Shown here: piece by piece, positions 1 through 9,545 of the stretch
How the letters are laid out: each line of letters opens with the position of its first letter
Position numbering within the stretch: the first letter of the stretch is position 1
NCBI GenBank assembly: GCA_965221605.1
Contig: CBDCSK010000013.1
Span: 488,324-552,323, forward strand
Source of the DNA: Aldehydirespirator sp965221605
GTDB lineage: Bacteria; Actinomycetota; Acidimicrobiia; Acidimicrobiales; Aldehydirespiratoraceae
Direction: 5' to 3'
DNA: 64,000 nt
Position numbers and translations under genes: made by a program
The notes under the pieces: model-generated
The model's input: only the letters and a program-made list of their open reading frames with translations
Told to the model about the DNA's origin: nothing
Database searches by the model: none

Positions 1-27
1 CCTTCGACACCAGACAGGCATATCACG

Positions 28-1854
28 GTGAAGTCTGAACGCTGTAGTTCTTCCTTATCTCTCCGTTTGGACGAGGTACACGATTGGATCGCCAGTGTCA
101 GCGACGAACCGATCGACTCGACGATCTTCGACCAGAGGGCCCTTACTGGGTTAGGACGACACCACATTAGAACCTGGGGGGATCTGGGAGCACTCGATGA
201 CGCGGCCCTTCTCGCGACCCCCAGCGTCGGCGAACTCACTGTGACTCGCATTCACACGGCACTGGCATCACACGGTTCAAGTATGCGAGATCATGCGGTC
301 ACTGTGACCGCTCGGCGGAAGATGGCCTTCGAGCGTGAGCAGGCAGCGCCCGCGGATTTCGACCTGGTGACTGCTGCCGCATGGACCAGCGTCGCGACAG
401 ACGACCTAACGGTGGGCGCACTCGTAGCGGCATGCCTGAGCGACGATGGCATCCCAGGGGAGGTAGGCGATGCGATGCACCGCCTGCTGTCTGTCCCGCT
501 CTCACAACTCGTGGGCTCCGAAGTCGCGCCCTTAGGCGAACGCATCTCCGACCTGGTTTCCGAAGTCTCCGGCCCGGAACTCACCGCGCGCGAGTTTGTG
601 CGATCTCGCCCGACTTGGCGAGAACTCGGCAAGCAACATGGCGTGAGTGGCGAAGCGGTACGCAAGCGGGTCGCCAAGGACGCACTGCAGTTACGCGGCA
701 GCCTCGCGGGAGACCGTTTCCGGGCGGTTCGACTGGCAGCGAAGCGGCTGTGTTACGAGTTCGGTCTTGTCGTTCGAGCCGACAGCCCTGTTGTTGAGGT
801 ATGGAGGGAACGGCTTGGCGACCACCGCTTCGAGGTACTCCGATGGATTGCCCGCTACAGCTACGACGGCGACTGGCTTCTTCGGGGCGCGGACACCGCC
901 CACGCCGACATTGCTCAGGTGTTCGACGATGCCGCCGGCGATGAATGGCTGATCAATGTTGAAGACCTGTGCGACCACCTACCGGGTCCTGTGCTGCCCG
1001 AAGCGGCCTTTGAACTGCTCATCGAGTCAGAACGATGGCGTGATATCGGCGACGGCTGGCTCGTCCGTTGGGACGTACCTCTCTCCGTCAAAGCAGAGAG
1101 GGTTCTGCACATGGTTGGCAGACCCATGACACCGACCGAGCTGATTGAAGCCATCGGGGAGAGTTCCGCGAGGGTGCTCAAGCAGTATCGCGGATCGCTG
1201 GTGCGCATCGACAAGCACTTTCGGTTGGCGTTGCCCGAATGGGGATACGAGGAGTACGAGGGCATCGCTACGGAAATCGACCAGCGCATCGAGCGCGGCG
1301 GCGGTGTCGCGTCGATGTCAGCGATGCTAGATGAGTTCGTCCGAGACTTTGACGTGAAGGCAGGGTCGGTGCACGCGTACTTGGAAGCTGGACCCGACGT
1401 CGTATCGGGCGACGAAGTGCGTCCACTAGAGAGCCTCGACTACACACCCAACAGTGTCGATGACAGACCATACGCGGTCAAGGTTGCAGACGATTGGGGT
1501 CAGAGCTTCACCGTCACCGAGCACAACCTGAGGGGCTACTCGTTCAATCTCGACCGTGACATCGCGGCCCACAATGGACTCCAACCGCAAGACTCACTGA
1601 AGGTTCCCGCGATGCACGCAGGCACCTGTGTGGGCGAAGCGTCGCTCATCTGGCGGCTCACAAACTTGAACGGGACCGTGGACGTGGGTCGGCTCAGCTC
1701 CGTGCTCCACGAACTCGGCTTCAACGACGGCGACGACATCGTCATCATCGCCACCCCCTCGGCATGCACGGTGCTGCGCCCCAGCGAACTGCCCAGACAA
1801 CAGCAGGCAACCCTTAGCGAGGACCTGCTGCGGTCGCTTCTGGGCCGCGAGTGA
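28..1854 (+). CDS. 608-aa composite DNA-binding protein of the phosphorothioation island (alpha-CTD-like and sigma-4-like HTH)
   Basis: Unnamed protein, first of a five-gene overlapping block next to dnd genes. Residues ~35-85 resemble the helix-hairpin-helix C-terminal domain of RNA polymerase alpha (a dL..l...G..T..ri..aL pattern). Residues ~185-225 look like a sigma region-4 helix-turn-helix, with TWRELGKQHGVSGEAVRKRV at its core. A further winged-helix-like segment lies near residues 360-410 (TPTELIEAIGESSARVLKQY). The C-terminal ~150 residues match nothing I know. No nuclease or ATPase motif is visible. A role as DNA or phosphorothioate sensor, or as operon regulator, is inference. The GTG at 28 is a plausible start, but the frame is open to base 1, so the N-terminus may lie outside the window. 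Its stop overlaps the helicase start (GTGA). Confidence 0.55.
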   Translation: MKSERCSSSLSLRLDEVHDWIASVSDEPIDSTIFDQRALTGLGRHHIRTWGDLGALDDAALLATPSVGELTVTRIHTALASHGSSMRDHAVTVTARRKMAFEREQAAPADFDLVTAAAWTSVATDDLTVGALVAACLSDDGIPGEVGDAMHRLLSVPLSQLVGSEVAPLGERISDLVSEVSGPELTAREFVRSRPTWRELGKQHGVSGEAVRKRVAKDALQLRGSLAGDRFRAVRLAAKRLCYEFGLVVRADSPVVEVWRERLGDHRFEVLRWIARYSYDGDWLLRGADTAHADIAQVFDDAAGDEWLINVEDLCDHLPGPVLPEAAFELLIESERWRDIGDGWLVRWDVPLSVKAERVLHMVGRPMTPTELIEAIGESSARVLKQYRGSLVRIDKHFRLALPEWGYEEYEGIATEIDQRIERGGGVASMSAMLDEFVRDFDVKAGSVHAYLEAGPDVVSGDEVRPLESLDYTPNSVDDRPYAVKVADDWGQSFTVTEHNLRGYSFNLDRDIAAHNGLQPQDSLKVPAMHAGTCVGEASLIWRLTNLNGTVDVGRLSSVLHELGFNDGDDIVIIATPSACTVLRPSELPRQQQATLSEDLLRSLLGRE

Positions 1855-4088
1855 GGCCTGCGATGGCTGGATTGCGCGACTTGCAGTGGTCTACGACCTA
1901 CTCCACCGACAAGGAAGACCTGGTTGAGGCCTTCTACCTGCCGTGCCTGCGGCACGCCACCGCCTATTGGCGCGCTGTCGGCTACTTCTCAAGCCGAGTG
2001 CTCGCGCTGATCTCACCTGCAATCGAGCAGTTCTACGCCCAAGACGGCACGATGCGGCTAGTGGCGTCTCCAGCTCTGTCCGAGAAGGACAGAGCCACCA
2101 TCCAGGCTGCGTATATGCAAGGGACCCACTCAGACCACCTGCAGCACGATGAGACAGTCATCGCTTGCCTTCGCCGCTACCTGGACCCTGATCGGGTTCA
2201 GGCCGATGAGGAGCGCCTGAGACTTCAGCTCTTGGCTGGCATGATCCGCGACGGTCTGCTTGACATCAGAGTGGCCGTGCGGGTCCACCACGGCGGCGGC
2301 GTCGATCTCTACCACGAGAAGATTGGCGTGTTCTTCGACGCTGTCGGCGATTATGTGACGTTCAATGGCTCGCCGAACGAATCATGGAACGGCTGGGTTC
2401 AAAATGCTGAGAGCTTTGCGCTGCATCGGTCGTGGGCCCCGGAGGCGCAGCACGCACACAACGAGCGTGAACTGTTCACAGAGACATGGGAACAGCGCAG
2501 GCCTGGAGTGGTGACATTCCAACTCCATGAGAGAGTCATCTCCACGCTATTTGAGCGGTTTCCTCCATTGGACCCCGATGAAGCGAGCCGCGCAGGAATG
2601 ACTTCGTTCCGGTTGCCCGGGGCCACCCCATCGGGGTCATGTGACCTTGGCCTGACGACTCCCCACTTCATCGAGGAGCAGGGGCTCCGCCCGTATCAGC
2701 AGGAGTGCATTGACAAGTGGATTGCGGCCGATCACAGGGGAACCTTCGCGCTCGCTACCGGGACGGGCAAGACGGTGATAGCGCTGTCCGCGGCGAAAGT
2801 GTTCGCGGAGCATCACGCCGACGAAGGCCGGTCCGTTCTCGTGCTGGTGGTCGTGCCGACCACCGAACTGGCCGAACAATGGCGACGCAACGCCCGAGAG
2901 TTCGGTTTCAGGCCCACCGTCTGCAACAGCCAAGCCCCGGGCTGGCAGTCCGACGCCGAACTGGCCCTGTCGGCGTTGCAGGGCTCGAGAGCGAGAGCCG
3001 ACTGCGTGATCGTAACCGCGGACACGATGACCGGCGACAGCTGGACCTCCGTGGGCAGAACAATCGAGAGCCTCGCCAGCGGCTTGGTGGTGATCGGCGA
3101 CGAGATGCACGCCCTCGGCACCCGGCGCAGGCTCGGCCGCCTCCCGAGACGCTCCGACAGTGCTGTGGGCCGCATCGGGCTGTCTGCCACCCCCCGCCGT
3201 CACAACGACGAGCAGGGCACACGAGAACTGCTGTCATATTTTGGGGCTGTCCTGCGCAGCATCGGAATCGCCGAAGCAATCCGGCTCAAGGCGCTCTGCC
3301 CCTACACCTATATCCCGGTGGTAGTGCACCTCAACGGAGCCGAACAAGACGAGTACGACATCCTTAGTCGCAAGATCGGCCAGGCATGGAAGGCCGCCAA
3401 CGGCGACGAGGAAGAGTTCCATCGCAGAGCCGGCAAGTACCTGACCCGCCGTACCGGACTGCGGAGCCACGCCGTCGAGAAGACAGCCCAAGGACTCGAA
3501 CTCGCCGCGGGCCGAGGATCGCTGGGGTACACGATCCTCTATGTGGGCGAAGGCGCGCATCCGCTGACTGGTGTGAACCAACTTGAGCACCTGCTCGGCG
3601 AACTCAATAGGAAGGGCGTGAGAGCCAACAAGTTCGTCTCCGGCACCGACCCCGACCAGCGCCGCATGAACCTCGACATGTTCCAGCGCGGCGACCTGGA
3701 TGTGCTCGTCGCGATGAGATGCCTAGACGAGGGCGTCAACATCCCGCAGGCCCGCCGGGGCGTCATCTTGGCCTCCACCCAGAACCCCCGCCAGTTCGTG
3801 CAACGCCGCGGCCGTCTGCTGCGCATAGCGCCCAGTAAAGACGAGGCAGAACTCGTCGACGTGCTGTGCCTGCCGGCACGCCAGCCCGAGAGGGGCAGCC
3901 CCAGCTGGATAGCCGAGCGCAGGCTTGTCGCGACTGAACTGACCCGGGCGCTGGAACTGGCGGAGGCCGCCCGCAACAGCCCCGACGCGCCCCCGCGAGC
4001 GTTGACTAACATCATGGCCGCCTACGACCTCATGGAGCTGGCTGCCGGCTACGGCGACGAAGCCAGTTGGATACCGGATACGCCATGA
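1851..4088 (+). CDS. PLD-domain SF2 helicase, dnd-associated restriction-type protein
   Basis: 745 aa. The N-terminal third is a phospholipase-D-like domain, with HEKIGVFF and then FNGSPNES near residues 155-180. An SF2 DEAD/DEAH-like helicase follows: motif I ALATGTGKTVIAL, motif II IGDEMHALG, motif III GLSATP and motif VI QRRGRLLR. The architecture matches the proteins annotated as DNA phosphorothioation system restriction enzyme that co-occur with dndABCDE. It presumably unwinds or translocates on target DNA, with the PLD domain as candidate nuclease; activity is not shown by sequence. The GTG start overlaps the preceding stop (GTGA, 1851-1854); an ATG at 1863 is an alternative. The end overlaps the next gene by ATGA, so the block should be translationally coupled. 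Confidence 0.78.
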   Translation: MRPAMAGLRDLQWSTTYSTDKEDLVEAFYLPCLRHATAYWRAVGYFSSRVLALISPAIEQFYAQDGTMRLVASPALSEKDRATIQAAYMQGTHSDHLQHDETVIACLRRYLDPDRVQADEERLRLQLLAGMIRDGLLDIRVAVRVHHGGGVDLYHEKIGVFFDAVGDYVTFNGSPNESWNGWVQNAESFALHRSWAPEAQHAHNERELFTETWEQRRPGVVTFQLHERVISTLFERFPPLDPDEASRAGMTSFRLPGATPSGSCDLGLTTPHFIEEQGLRPYQQECIDKWIAADHRGTFALATGTGKTVIALSAAKVFAEHHADEGRSVLVLVVVPTTELAEQWRRNAREFGFRPTVCNSQAPGWQSDAELALSALQGSRARADCVIVTADTMTGDSWTSVGRTIESLASGLVVIGDEMHALGTRRRLGRLPRRSDSAVGRIGLSATPRRHNDEQGTRELLSYFGAVLRSIGIAEAIRLKALCPYTYIPVVVHLNGAEQDEYDILSRKIGQAWKAANGDEEEFHRRAGKYLTRRTGLRSHAVEKTAQGLELAAGRGSLGYTILYVGEGAHPLTGVNQLEHLLGELNRKGVRANKFVSGTDPDQRRMNLDMFQRGDLDVLVAMRCLDEGVNIPQARRGVILASTQNPRQFVQRRGRLLRIAPSKDEAELVDVLCLPARQPERGSPSWIAERRLVATELTRALELAEAARNSPDAPPRALTNIMAAYDLMELAAGYGDEASWIPDTP

Positions 4089-4276
4089 CCGACCAGCCCA
4101 CATCGACAAGGGAACAGGCGCTAGAGATGCTCGGCGGGCTTGCGGAGAACGAACAAGCCACAGCCATGTGGCTGATGGACGAGATCCGTTCCCGGTTCGG
4201 CGCATCCGATCGCTTCGATCCCAACGACCCGGTGTTCTCCGAACTCTCGGACCAGCTCGTGTCGCGGCTGCTGTAA
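4085..4276 (+). CDS. 63-aa hypothetical protein within the dnd-associated block
   Basis: Small acidic, helix-rich protein with no recognisable family. I chose the ATG at 4085 because it overlaps the helicase stop as ATGA, like the other junctions of this block; an in-frame start at 4067 would lengthen it by six residues. The ATPase gene begins one base after its stop. The tight packing between a helicase and an SMC-like ATPase suggests an adaptor or regulatory subunit of the same complex, but nothing in the sequence proves this. Confidence 0.6.
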   Translation: MTDQPTSTREQALEMLGGLAENEQATAMWLMDEIRSRFGASDRFDPNDPVFSELSDQLVSRLL

Positions 4277-4277
4277 C

Positions 4278-6365
4278 ATGCGCTTGAAGCGGCTGCACCT
4301 CCGGAACTGGCGTTCCTTCCCCGCTGCCGACATCGACCTCGACAACGATGTCACGGTGATCGTCGGTCAAAACGGCGCCGGCAAGACAGCGCTGCTGAAC
4401 GCTTTCGTTTGGTGCCTCTATGGCGAGACCACAAGCGGCTTCCCACGCCCCAAGGACCTGTGTAATCATCAAGCGAAACTCGCCCTCGAACCAGGAGAGT
4501 CCACGGAGGTCCAGGTCATGGTGGTCTTCTCTCACCGTGACCACGAATACGAGGCACGTCGGTCGATCTCGATCGAGCGGACAGGCACAGACGGAGAGGA
4601 CTTCGCCGAGACCGAACCCGACTTCGTACTCAACATCCATCCCACGGCGGGCGGTTACCACCGAACGCTCGGGGCCCTAGACGCCGACCGCGAGGTCCGG
4701 GCGATCCTGCCGATCGGCCTGAACCCGTACTTCTTCTTCCCGGCCGAGAATATCGGAACCGCCACCGCTCCCGACTCGGATGCGGTGTCTGTCAAGGAGG
4801 CGGTCGAGATCCTCCTCGGCGTGAAACGCTACGACATCGCGCTCACAGCCATCCACAAGTCCCTACAGCACAAGAAGCTCAAAGCCAGACAGACAGACGA
4901 CCTGAAACTCGCCAAGGCCCTCCAGGAGGCCGACTCGACCCGCGAGGCGTACGACAAGGCGACTGCCAGGCTCAAGCAGCTGCCCGACGCCATACGCGAC
5001 GCGAAACGCACCCTCGACGAAGCAGAGGCACAGTTCACGCGATTCGACGGCGCCCGGGCGCTCATCGAACGACGCGGCCAGATGCAGCGGGATCATGACT
5101 TAGCCCAACGAGAGGCCAACGACGCTGTGGACCTTCGCAGCCGGGTACTGGACGAGGAGTGCTTCAACCTGTTCGGCCTCGGAGTGCTTGAGTCGGCCCG
5201 CAGGGTGCTCGACAAGGCCAAAGCGGACCGCAAGCTGCCGCCCAAAGTGTCCGCCGGGCTGCTCGACGCGCTCATCGACGGCACCGACCCCTGCATCTGC
5301 GGCACCCCGATCACCGACGCCGAGCGGGGAACTCTCCGCGAGCTTCGCGCGACCATCGTCGAGGACACTCTTGTAGAAGCCGCGAGCACGATCCGCGCCC
5401 GCGTCACCCAGAAGCACGCCCGCCTCCTTGACAGGCCTGACGCCGAACAACCCCACAAGCGACTTCAAGGCGCTCAGACCGCGATCCACGACGCTCACGC
5501 TCAAAGGAAGACGCTGGAAGACGCTCTCAAGGAGTTCGACATACCTGATTGGGCCACTGCAGATCCCAGCGCGACCTGGCGGGAGTACCAACGCAAACAC
5601 GCCGCGCTCCTACAGGAGCAGAAGGACCTTGAGATCGTCTGCGAGGACCTGTTGCAGAAGCGCCGCGCGGCGGACAAGAAGTATGGACAGCTGGCCCGCC
5701 AGAAGGACAGCTCTGACAAGGTCGTCAACGCCAGAGGACATCTTCAGAACCTTGAGAACACGTTCGAGAACCTTCATCGGCTATTCAGCAGCAGCGCCCG
5801 CGGGGACACGCAGCGCATCATGAACTCCATCGCCCGCGATGTCTTCTTGCGGGACTACACGATCCAGCTGACCGACCGGTTCGAGCTCAAGGTCCGCCAG
5901 GACGGGCTGGACGTGGGGGCGTCGTCGGGGGAAAGCGCCTGGGTGACGTTCGCTTTCGTGGGTGCTCTGGCCCGGCTGATCCCCCAGTACGGGGACATCG
6001 AGGACATGGACGAGGCCGGCGACGCCGAACTCGACCCCGCCCAGGGCTACCCTCTGGTGCTTGACGCCCCGTTCTCGCCGTTCGGGGCGGAATACGCGAC
6101 ACAGTTCGCGGCGCGGCTGCCGGGCTTGGCGAAGCAGTCGGTGGTGATCATCCGCGAGGACCAGATCGACCATCTCGGCCCGATCATGGCAAGCGACGCG
6201 TCGGTGGCCGCGTACCTTCTGTGTTTGCACGGACCCCGCGACGACGTCGAGCAGACCATCACCTGGGGCAACGAGAACTGGGGCGACCGGTCTGTCAGGC
6301 CCTACGTGCAACCAGCCGGAGACCCCTCTAAGGTGCGTACCGAACTCTTGGCTTTGCCGACATGA
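4278..6365 (+). CDS. SMC/Rad50-type ATPase, DndD-like (companion block)
   Basis: 695 aa, with the layout of Rad50/SMC/DndD ATPases. Walker A GQNGAGKT is at residues 30-37 and a long charged coiled coil spans roughly 190-300. A cysteine pair CIC (339 and 341) sits in DPCICGTPI at mid-protein, where such proteins carry a zinc hook. A second coiled coil follows, then an ABC-signature-like SSGESAWVTF, and a Walker B LVLDAPFSPFG near residue 590. It is distinct from the dndD at 11.1 kb, so the island encodes two ATPases of this fold. It probably powers or gates the restriction side of the system together with the upstream helicase (inference). The following gene starts within its stop codon (ATGA). 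Confidence 0.75.
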   Translation: MRLKRLHLRNWRSFPAADIDLDNDVTVIVGQNGAGKTALLNAFVWCLYGETTSGFPRPKDLCNHQAKLALEPGESTEVQVMVVFSHRDHEYEARRSISIERTGTDGEDFAETEPDFVLNIHPTAGGYHRTLGALDADREVRAILPIGLNPYFFFPAENIGTATAPDSDAVSVKEAVEILLGVKRYDIALTAIHKSLQHKKLKARQTDDLKLAKALQEADSTREAYDKATARLKQLPDAIRDAKRTLDEAEAQFTRFDGARALIERRGQMQRDHDLAQREANDAVDLRSRVLDEECFNLFGLGVLESARRVLDKAKADRKLPPKVSAGLLDALIDGTDPCICGTPITDAERGTLRELRATIVEDTLVEAASTIRARVTQKHARLLDRPDAEQPHKRLQGAQTAIHDAHAQRKTLEDALKEFDIPDWATADPSATWREYQRKHAALLQEQKDLEIVCEDLLQKRRAADKKYGQLARQKDSSDKVVNARGHLQNLENTFENLHRLFSSSARGDTQRIMNSIARDVFLRDYTIQLTDRFELKVRQDGLDVGASSGESAWVTFAFVGALARLIPQYGDIEDMDEAGDAELDPAQGYPLVLDAPFSPFGAEYATQFAARLPGLAKQSVVIIREDQIDHLGPIMASDASVAAYLLCLHGPRDDVEQTITWGNENWGDRSVRPYVQPAGDPSKVRTELLALPT

Positions 6366-6844
6366 CCAGTCAACGCTCAAAGACTAGGGTGAACATCGGT
6401 GACCTTAATGCGCCGGTGATCGAGGCTCTGGGCGAGCCGGCCGGGCCGGCGTCGGTGTTTCAGTACCAAGCGAAGGCGCTCGTGTTCGCAGCCGCGGTCG
6501 GCTATCACTTCAACCAGTACGAGCCTGCCCACGGCCAAACGAAGAAAGCGATCCACTTTGAGCAGATTGAGCGGGCGACCGATCTGGGTGGGGATCTCGT
6601 CGCCGTGTTCGCGCTGGCCCGGGCGCAGAGCATCGGTGTTCTCGCCCCACGGGACTCACCAGGCGACTCCGGAGCGGGATCGGATGCCCACGAGGATCCC
6701 GTCGCGATCTTGGAGGGATACGTCAACGGGGGGCTGTCCTACATCCGCAAACAGAGCTTCGACCCGGCCAAGCCTATCGAAGCCGTGCTCGCTCTTGTCC
6801 GCACCCTGGACCCGGAGGGTTCGGGCTTCTTTAGCCGTTCCTGA
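6362..6844 (+). CDS. 160-aa dnd-associated protein (dnd-associated protein 4-like)
   Basis: Small soluble protein, last gene of the companion block, overlapping the ATPase stop as ATGA. A segment near residues 34-45 (QAKALVFAAAVGYHFNQY) recalls the short proteins catalogued as dnd system-associated protein 4, but I cannot confirm family membership by eye. No catalytic motif was seen. The 3' end runs 14 bases into the convergent methyltransferase gene, so both units end without a spacer. The most likely role is an accessory subunit of the phosphorothioate-dependent restriction complex (inference). Confidence 0.6.
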   Translation: MTSQRSKTRVNIGDLNAPVIEALGEPAGPASVFQYQAKALVFAAAVGYHFNQYEPAHGQTKKAIHFEQIERATDLGGDLVAVFALARAQSIGVLAPRDSPGDSGAGSDAHEDPVAILEGYVNGGLSYIRKQSFDPAKPIEAVLALVRTLDPEGSGFFSRS

Positions 6845-8294
6845 CGCGCACTACCCGGTGCCCTCGCAGCGTGACACCACAGGCCGTTAGGCGTTCTTGC
6901 CATCCATGCAGGTTTCCGATTTCGCGTGTGCCACCGCTGAGCAGCCCGAACCGCTCCTCTTGCGCGGTAAGCCGTGCGAACTTGTCGTGCTGCGGGTAGT
7001 CACCGGTGACGAAGGTCTCTTTACGGTGCAGGATCGGCGGGTTGTCTGAATCTGAGTAGTCGCGTTCGTCGACGTCGAGGGCTCCGAGGTGGACGTAGGT
7101 CGTGCGTCGCAGAACCGGATGAGGGTCGCGGTCAAAGTCGGGGTATTCCAGGTAGGAGACCTTCGCCCTGTCGGTGGCCAGTTTGATCAGGTTGGCGCCG
7201 GGGACTTCTCCGACTAGCCATCGGGCACACCCCTCATAGACCCGCAGAACGTGCGGAGCCTCCTGAAGCGCTGACTTGTGGATATACAGCGCGCCGGGCA
7301 GTCGCTTGCCGACGGTTGAGTCGTCCGCGGCGTCAGAGACCACCTGCTGGTCGCCGGCCGAGAACAGCAAACGGTCGGCTTCCGCGGTGGCCTGCTTGTA
7401 TGACCCGACCAGCCCTCGAACGTCATAGAGCGTGGCCTCGGGCAACCTGGTGAACGTCGGACGGCGATTGAGCTTCAGCAAGGCGAGGTCCACCAGCAGG
7501 TCAAGTCTGCGTTCGGCTGTGACCGCGTCCCAGTCGGTGCCGGGAGTCACCGCGGCCGCGACTCGCCAGGCACGCCTCACAGAGCCAACTGCGTTGACAA
7601 TGCTCTGTTGGAGGTCGAGTTGCTCGGTCTTGGCGGGCAGCCTGCCTCGTTCAGCGAAGAACTCGATCAGAGCGTCGATGGATATGCGGTGCTCGTCATA
7701 GATCCGATCGCTGCGCGACACCGCGACGGCGACCTGCCGGCGGCGGCGGGTACGCAACAAGAACTCGTTGGCATCGTGTTCCGCTTTGAAGGCAACGAAG
7801 ATTCCCGGAGCGATCGCGACGGTTTCCGTCTCGAGTACCTCATCGAGCCAGCCCCGCAGTTCCGATTGCTTGTAGAACTTCTGGAATGTGCCATGACCGG
7901 TCAGGAACCCGTCACCGCATGCTCGACCGGCTGAGAGGTTGCGGCGTTCGATGTCGAGTCGTGCAGACACGACGAGGACCCGTTCGGTGAGTTGCCACGC
8001 GTCGAGCACCGTGTCGCGGCGTTCCAACGGGTCTGCGATGACGTTGATCACGTATCCGAGGTTCACGACCTCTGCGGCTGTCTTGTTGGCGTCGGGGTTG
8101 AAGTGCGGGTCCCAGCCGGTCGCGTGAAGGCCGGCGTCCGCGAGTCCGGCCACGTCCTCGCCGTGGCCGCATCCGTAGTCGAAGAAGGTGCTGTCAGCGT
8201 CGATGAGGTCGAGGTCGACAGCTAGCCGTACGGGACGCGACAGGGTTCCTCGGATGATCGCGGTGCGATGCCGCAGTTCGGCGTGTGTGGTCAC
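6831..8294 (-). CDS. DNA phosphorothioation-associated putative methyltransferase
   Basis: 487 aa from a GTG at 8294, which overlaps the dndA stop as GTGA; a longer reading from 8360 would run back into dndA and is less likely. The N-terminus carries a SAM-binding motif I (DYGCGHGEDV, residues ~39-48), followed by about 400 residues typical of the family annotated as DNA phosphorothioation-associated putative methyltransferase. No DPPY/NPPY amino-methyltransferase motif was found, so the methylated substrate is unknown. It is co-directional and translationally coupled with the cysteine desulfurase, and converges on the companion block. Confidence 0.8.
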   Translation of the reverse strand: MTTHAELRHRTAIIRGTLSRPVRLAVDLDLIDADSTFFDYGCGHGEDVAGLADAGLHATGWDPHFNPDANKTAAEVVNLGYVINVIADPLERRDTVLDAWQLTERVLVVSARLDIERRNLSAGRACGDGFLTGHGTFQKFYKQSELRGWLDEVLETETVAIAPGIFVAFKAEHDANEFLLRTRRRRQVAVAVSRSDRIYDEHRISIDALIEFFAERGRLPAKTEQLDLQQSIVNAVGSVRRAWRVAAAVTPGTDWDAVTAERRLDLLVDLALLKLNRRPTFTRLPEATLYDVRGLVGSYKQATAEADRLLFSAGDQQVVSDAADDSTVGKRLPGALYIHKSALQEAPHVLRVYEGCARWLVGEVPGANLIKLATDRAKVSYLEYPDFDRDPHPVLRRTTYVHLGALDVDERDYSDSDNPPILHRKETFVTGDYPQHDKFARLTAQEERFGLLSGGTREIGNLHGWQERLTACGVTLRGHRVVRVRNG

Positions 8295-9457
8295 CGCAGC
8301 GCGGCGGCTAGGCGACTGGTCACCTCCGCCCAGTCCACGTCGACGGGGGCGTGGGACCATGAGACGCGCAACGCGCCCTCTGCGCGTTGCGGCTCCAATC
8401 CCATCGCTGTGAGGACGTGCGAAGGCTCATAGGAGCTAGATGTACATGCGGAGCCGTTGGACACCGCGACTACGTCTCGCAGGATCATCATGGCTGCTTC
8501 GGCGTCGAGTCCTGGGATGGACAGATTCATCACATGAGGCAGCACTCGTTGCTGGTCGCCGTTGTAGACGGGGTCGAGCGCCTCGAACGCGGCGATGACC
8601 CTTTGGCGTTGCGCGGTGCACGCCGATGACCGTCCGTCTTGTTCTGCTGTAGCTAGGCGGCATGCTTCGCCTAGGCCAGCGACGAGGGGCACCGGCACGG
8701 TGCCGGGACGCAGGCCCCGTTCCTGGCCGCCGCCGAACATCAGCGGCCGCAGCGGACAGCGGGTGTATCCGCGGCGGCGGGCGATGAGCGCTCCGACGCC
8801 CATCGGACCATACAGTTTGTGACCAGACATCGAGATCAAGTCGATGCGGTTGTGGGCGAGTCCGCCGGTCTTGGCGTAGGTCTGTGCCGCGTCGACATGC
8901 CAGTAGGCGGGATGGTCTCCCAGCGTGTCGGCGATCTCGGTGAGCGGTTGCACTACGCCGGTCTCGTTGTTGGCGTGCATAGTGGACACGACGAAGGTGC
9001 TGGGACGCAGCCGGTCAGCGATCTCGGCGGGGTCGACCCAGCCTCGCTGTGTGACTGGGACGAGTTCCATCTCGACGTTGTGGGTGTCTGCGAGCGATTG
9101 GAGCGGTTCCAGCACTGCCTTGTGTTCAATTGCCAGCGTTAGAGCGTGGAGCCTCCCAGTGGTCTGAGCGTGGGAGGCGAGTCCTAGTAGCGCGAGGTTG
9201 TTGGCTTCTGTGGCGCCCGACGTGAACACCACTTCGTCGGGCTTGGCTTCGCACACGGCGGCTATGTGGGTCCTGGCTTCCTCAACAGCGCGAGCGGCTG
9301 TGACGCCGTACTCGTGGCTGCGGGATCCGGCATTGCCGAAGTCGGTCTCCATGTAGTGCCGCACGACCGCCGACACACGCGAATCGACTGGTGTTGTCGC
9401 GCAAAAGTCGAGGTAGGCGCCCATAGGCATCGAGGCTCCGTCCCCTCGTCGTGTCAC
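8291..9457 (-). CDS. dndA: Cysteine desulfurase DndA (IscS/NifS family)
   Basis: PLP enzyme that takes sulfur from L-cysteine to feed DNA phosphorothioation. Seen: an N-terminal LDFCATTPVD, HANNETG (170-176), the PLP lysine in SMSGHKLYGP (Lys214), and the persulfide cysteine in SNGSACTSSS (Cys338), numbered from 9457. The active-site loop is of the short group I (NifS/IscS) type. ATGs at 9430 and 9424 are equally possible starts, the last giving an N-terminus like other family members. It lies head-to-head with dndC across about 90 bp, so it is assigned to dnd rather than to Fe-S cluster assembly; it could also serve other sulfur pathways. Confidence 0.88.
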   Translation of the reverse strand: MTRRGDGASMPMGAYLDFCATTPVDSRVSAVVRHYMETDFGNAGSRSHEYGVTAARAVEEARTHIAAVCEAKPDEVVFTSGATEANNLALLGLASHAQTTGRLHALTLAIEHKAVLEPLQSLADTHNVEMELVPVTQRGWVDPAEIADRLRPSTFVVSTMHANNETGVVQPLTEIADTLGDHPAYWHVDAAQTYAKTGGLAHNRIDLISMSGHKLYGPMGVGALIARRRGYTRCPLRPLMFGGGQERGLRPGTVPVPLVAGLGEACRLATAEQDGRSSACTAQRQRVIAAFEALDPVYNGDQQRVLPHVMNLSIPGLDAEAAMMILRDVVAVSNGSACTSSSYEPSHVLTAMGLEPQRAEGALRVSWSHAPVDVDWAEVTSRLAAALR

Positions 9458-9545
9458 TGCCTGAGCCTACAATCCCGTCAGCGGACGCCCCGTGGGTTGG
9501 CGCGGGTGTGCCTATCATGCGGGGACCGAGCGAACGAAGGGCTCT
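9458..9545. promoter_or_regulatory. Divergent promoter region between dndA and dndCDE
   Basis: About 88 bp separate the dndA start from the chosen dndC start. A TACAAT hexamer on the plus strand at 9468-9473 is a possible -10 for dndC, but no good -35 partner is seen. A ribosome-binding-like GAAGG (9536-9540) precedes the dndC ATG. No clear operator palindrome was found. Placement as a bidirectional promoter rests on gene orientation. Confidence 0.35.
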
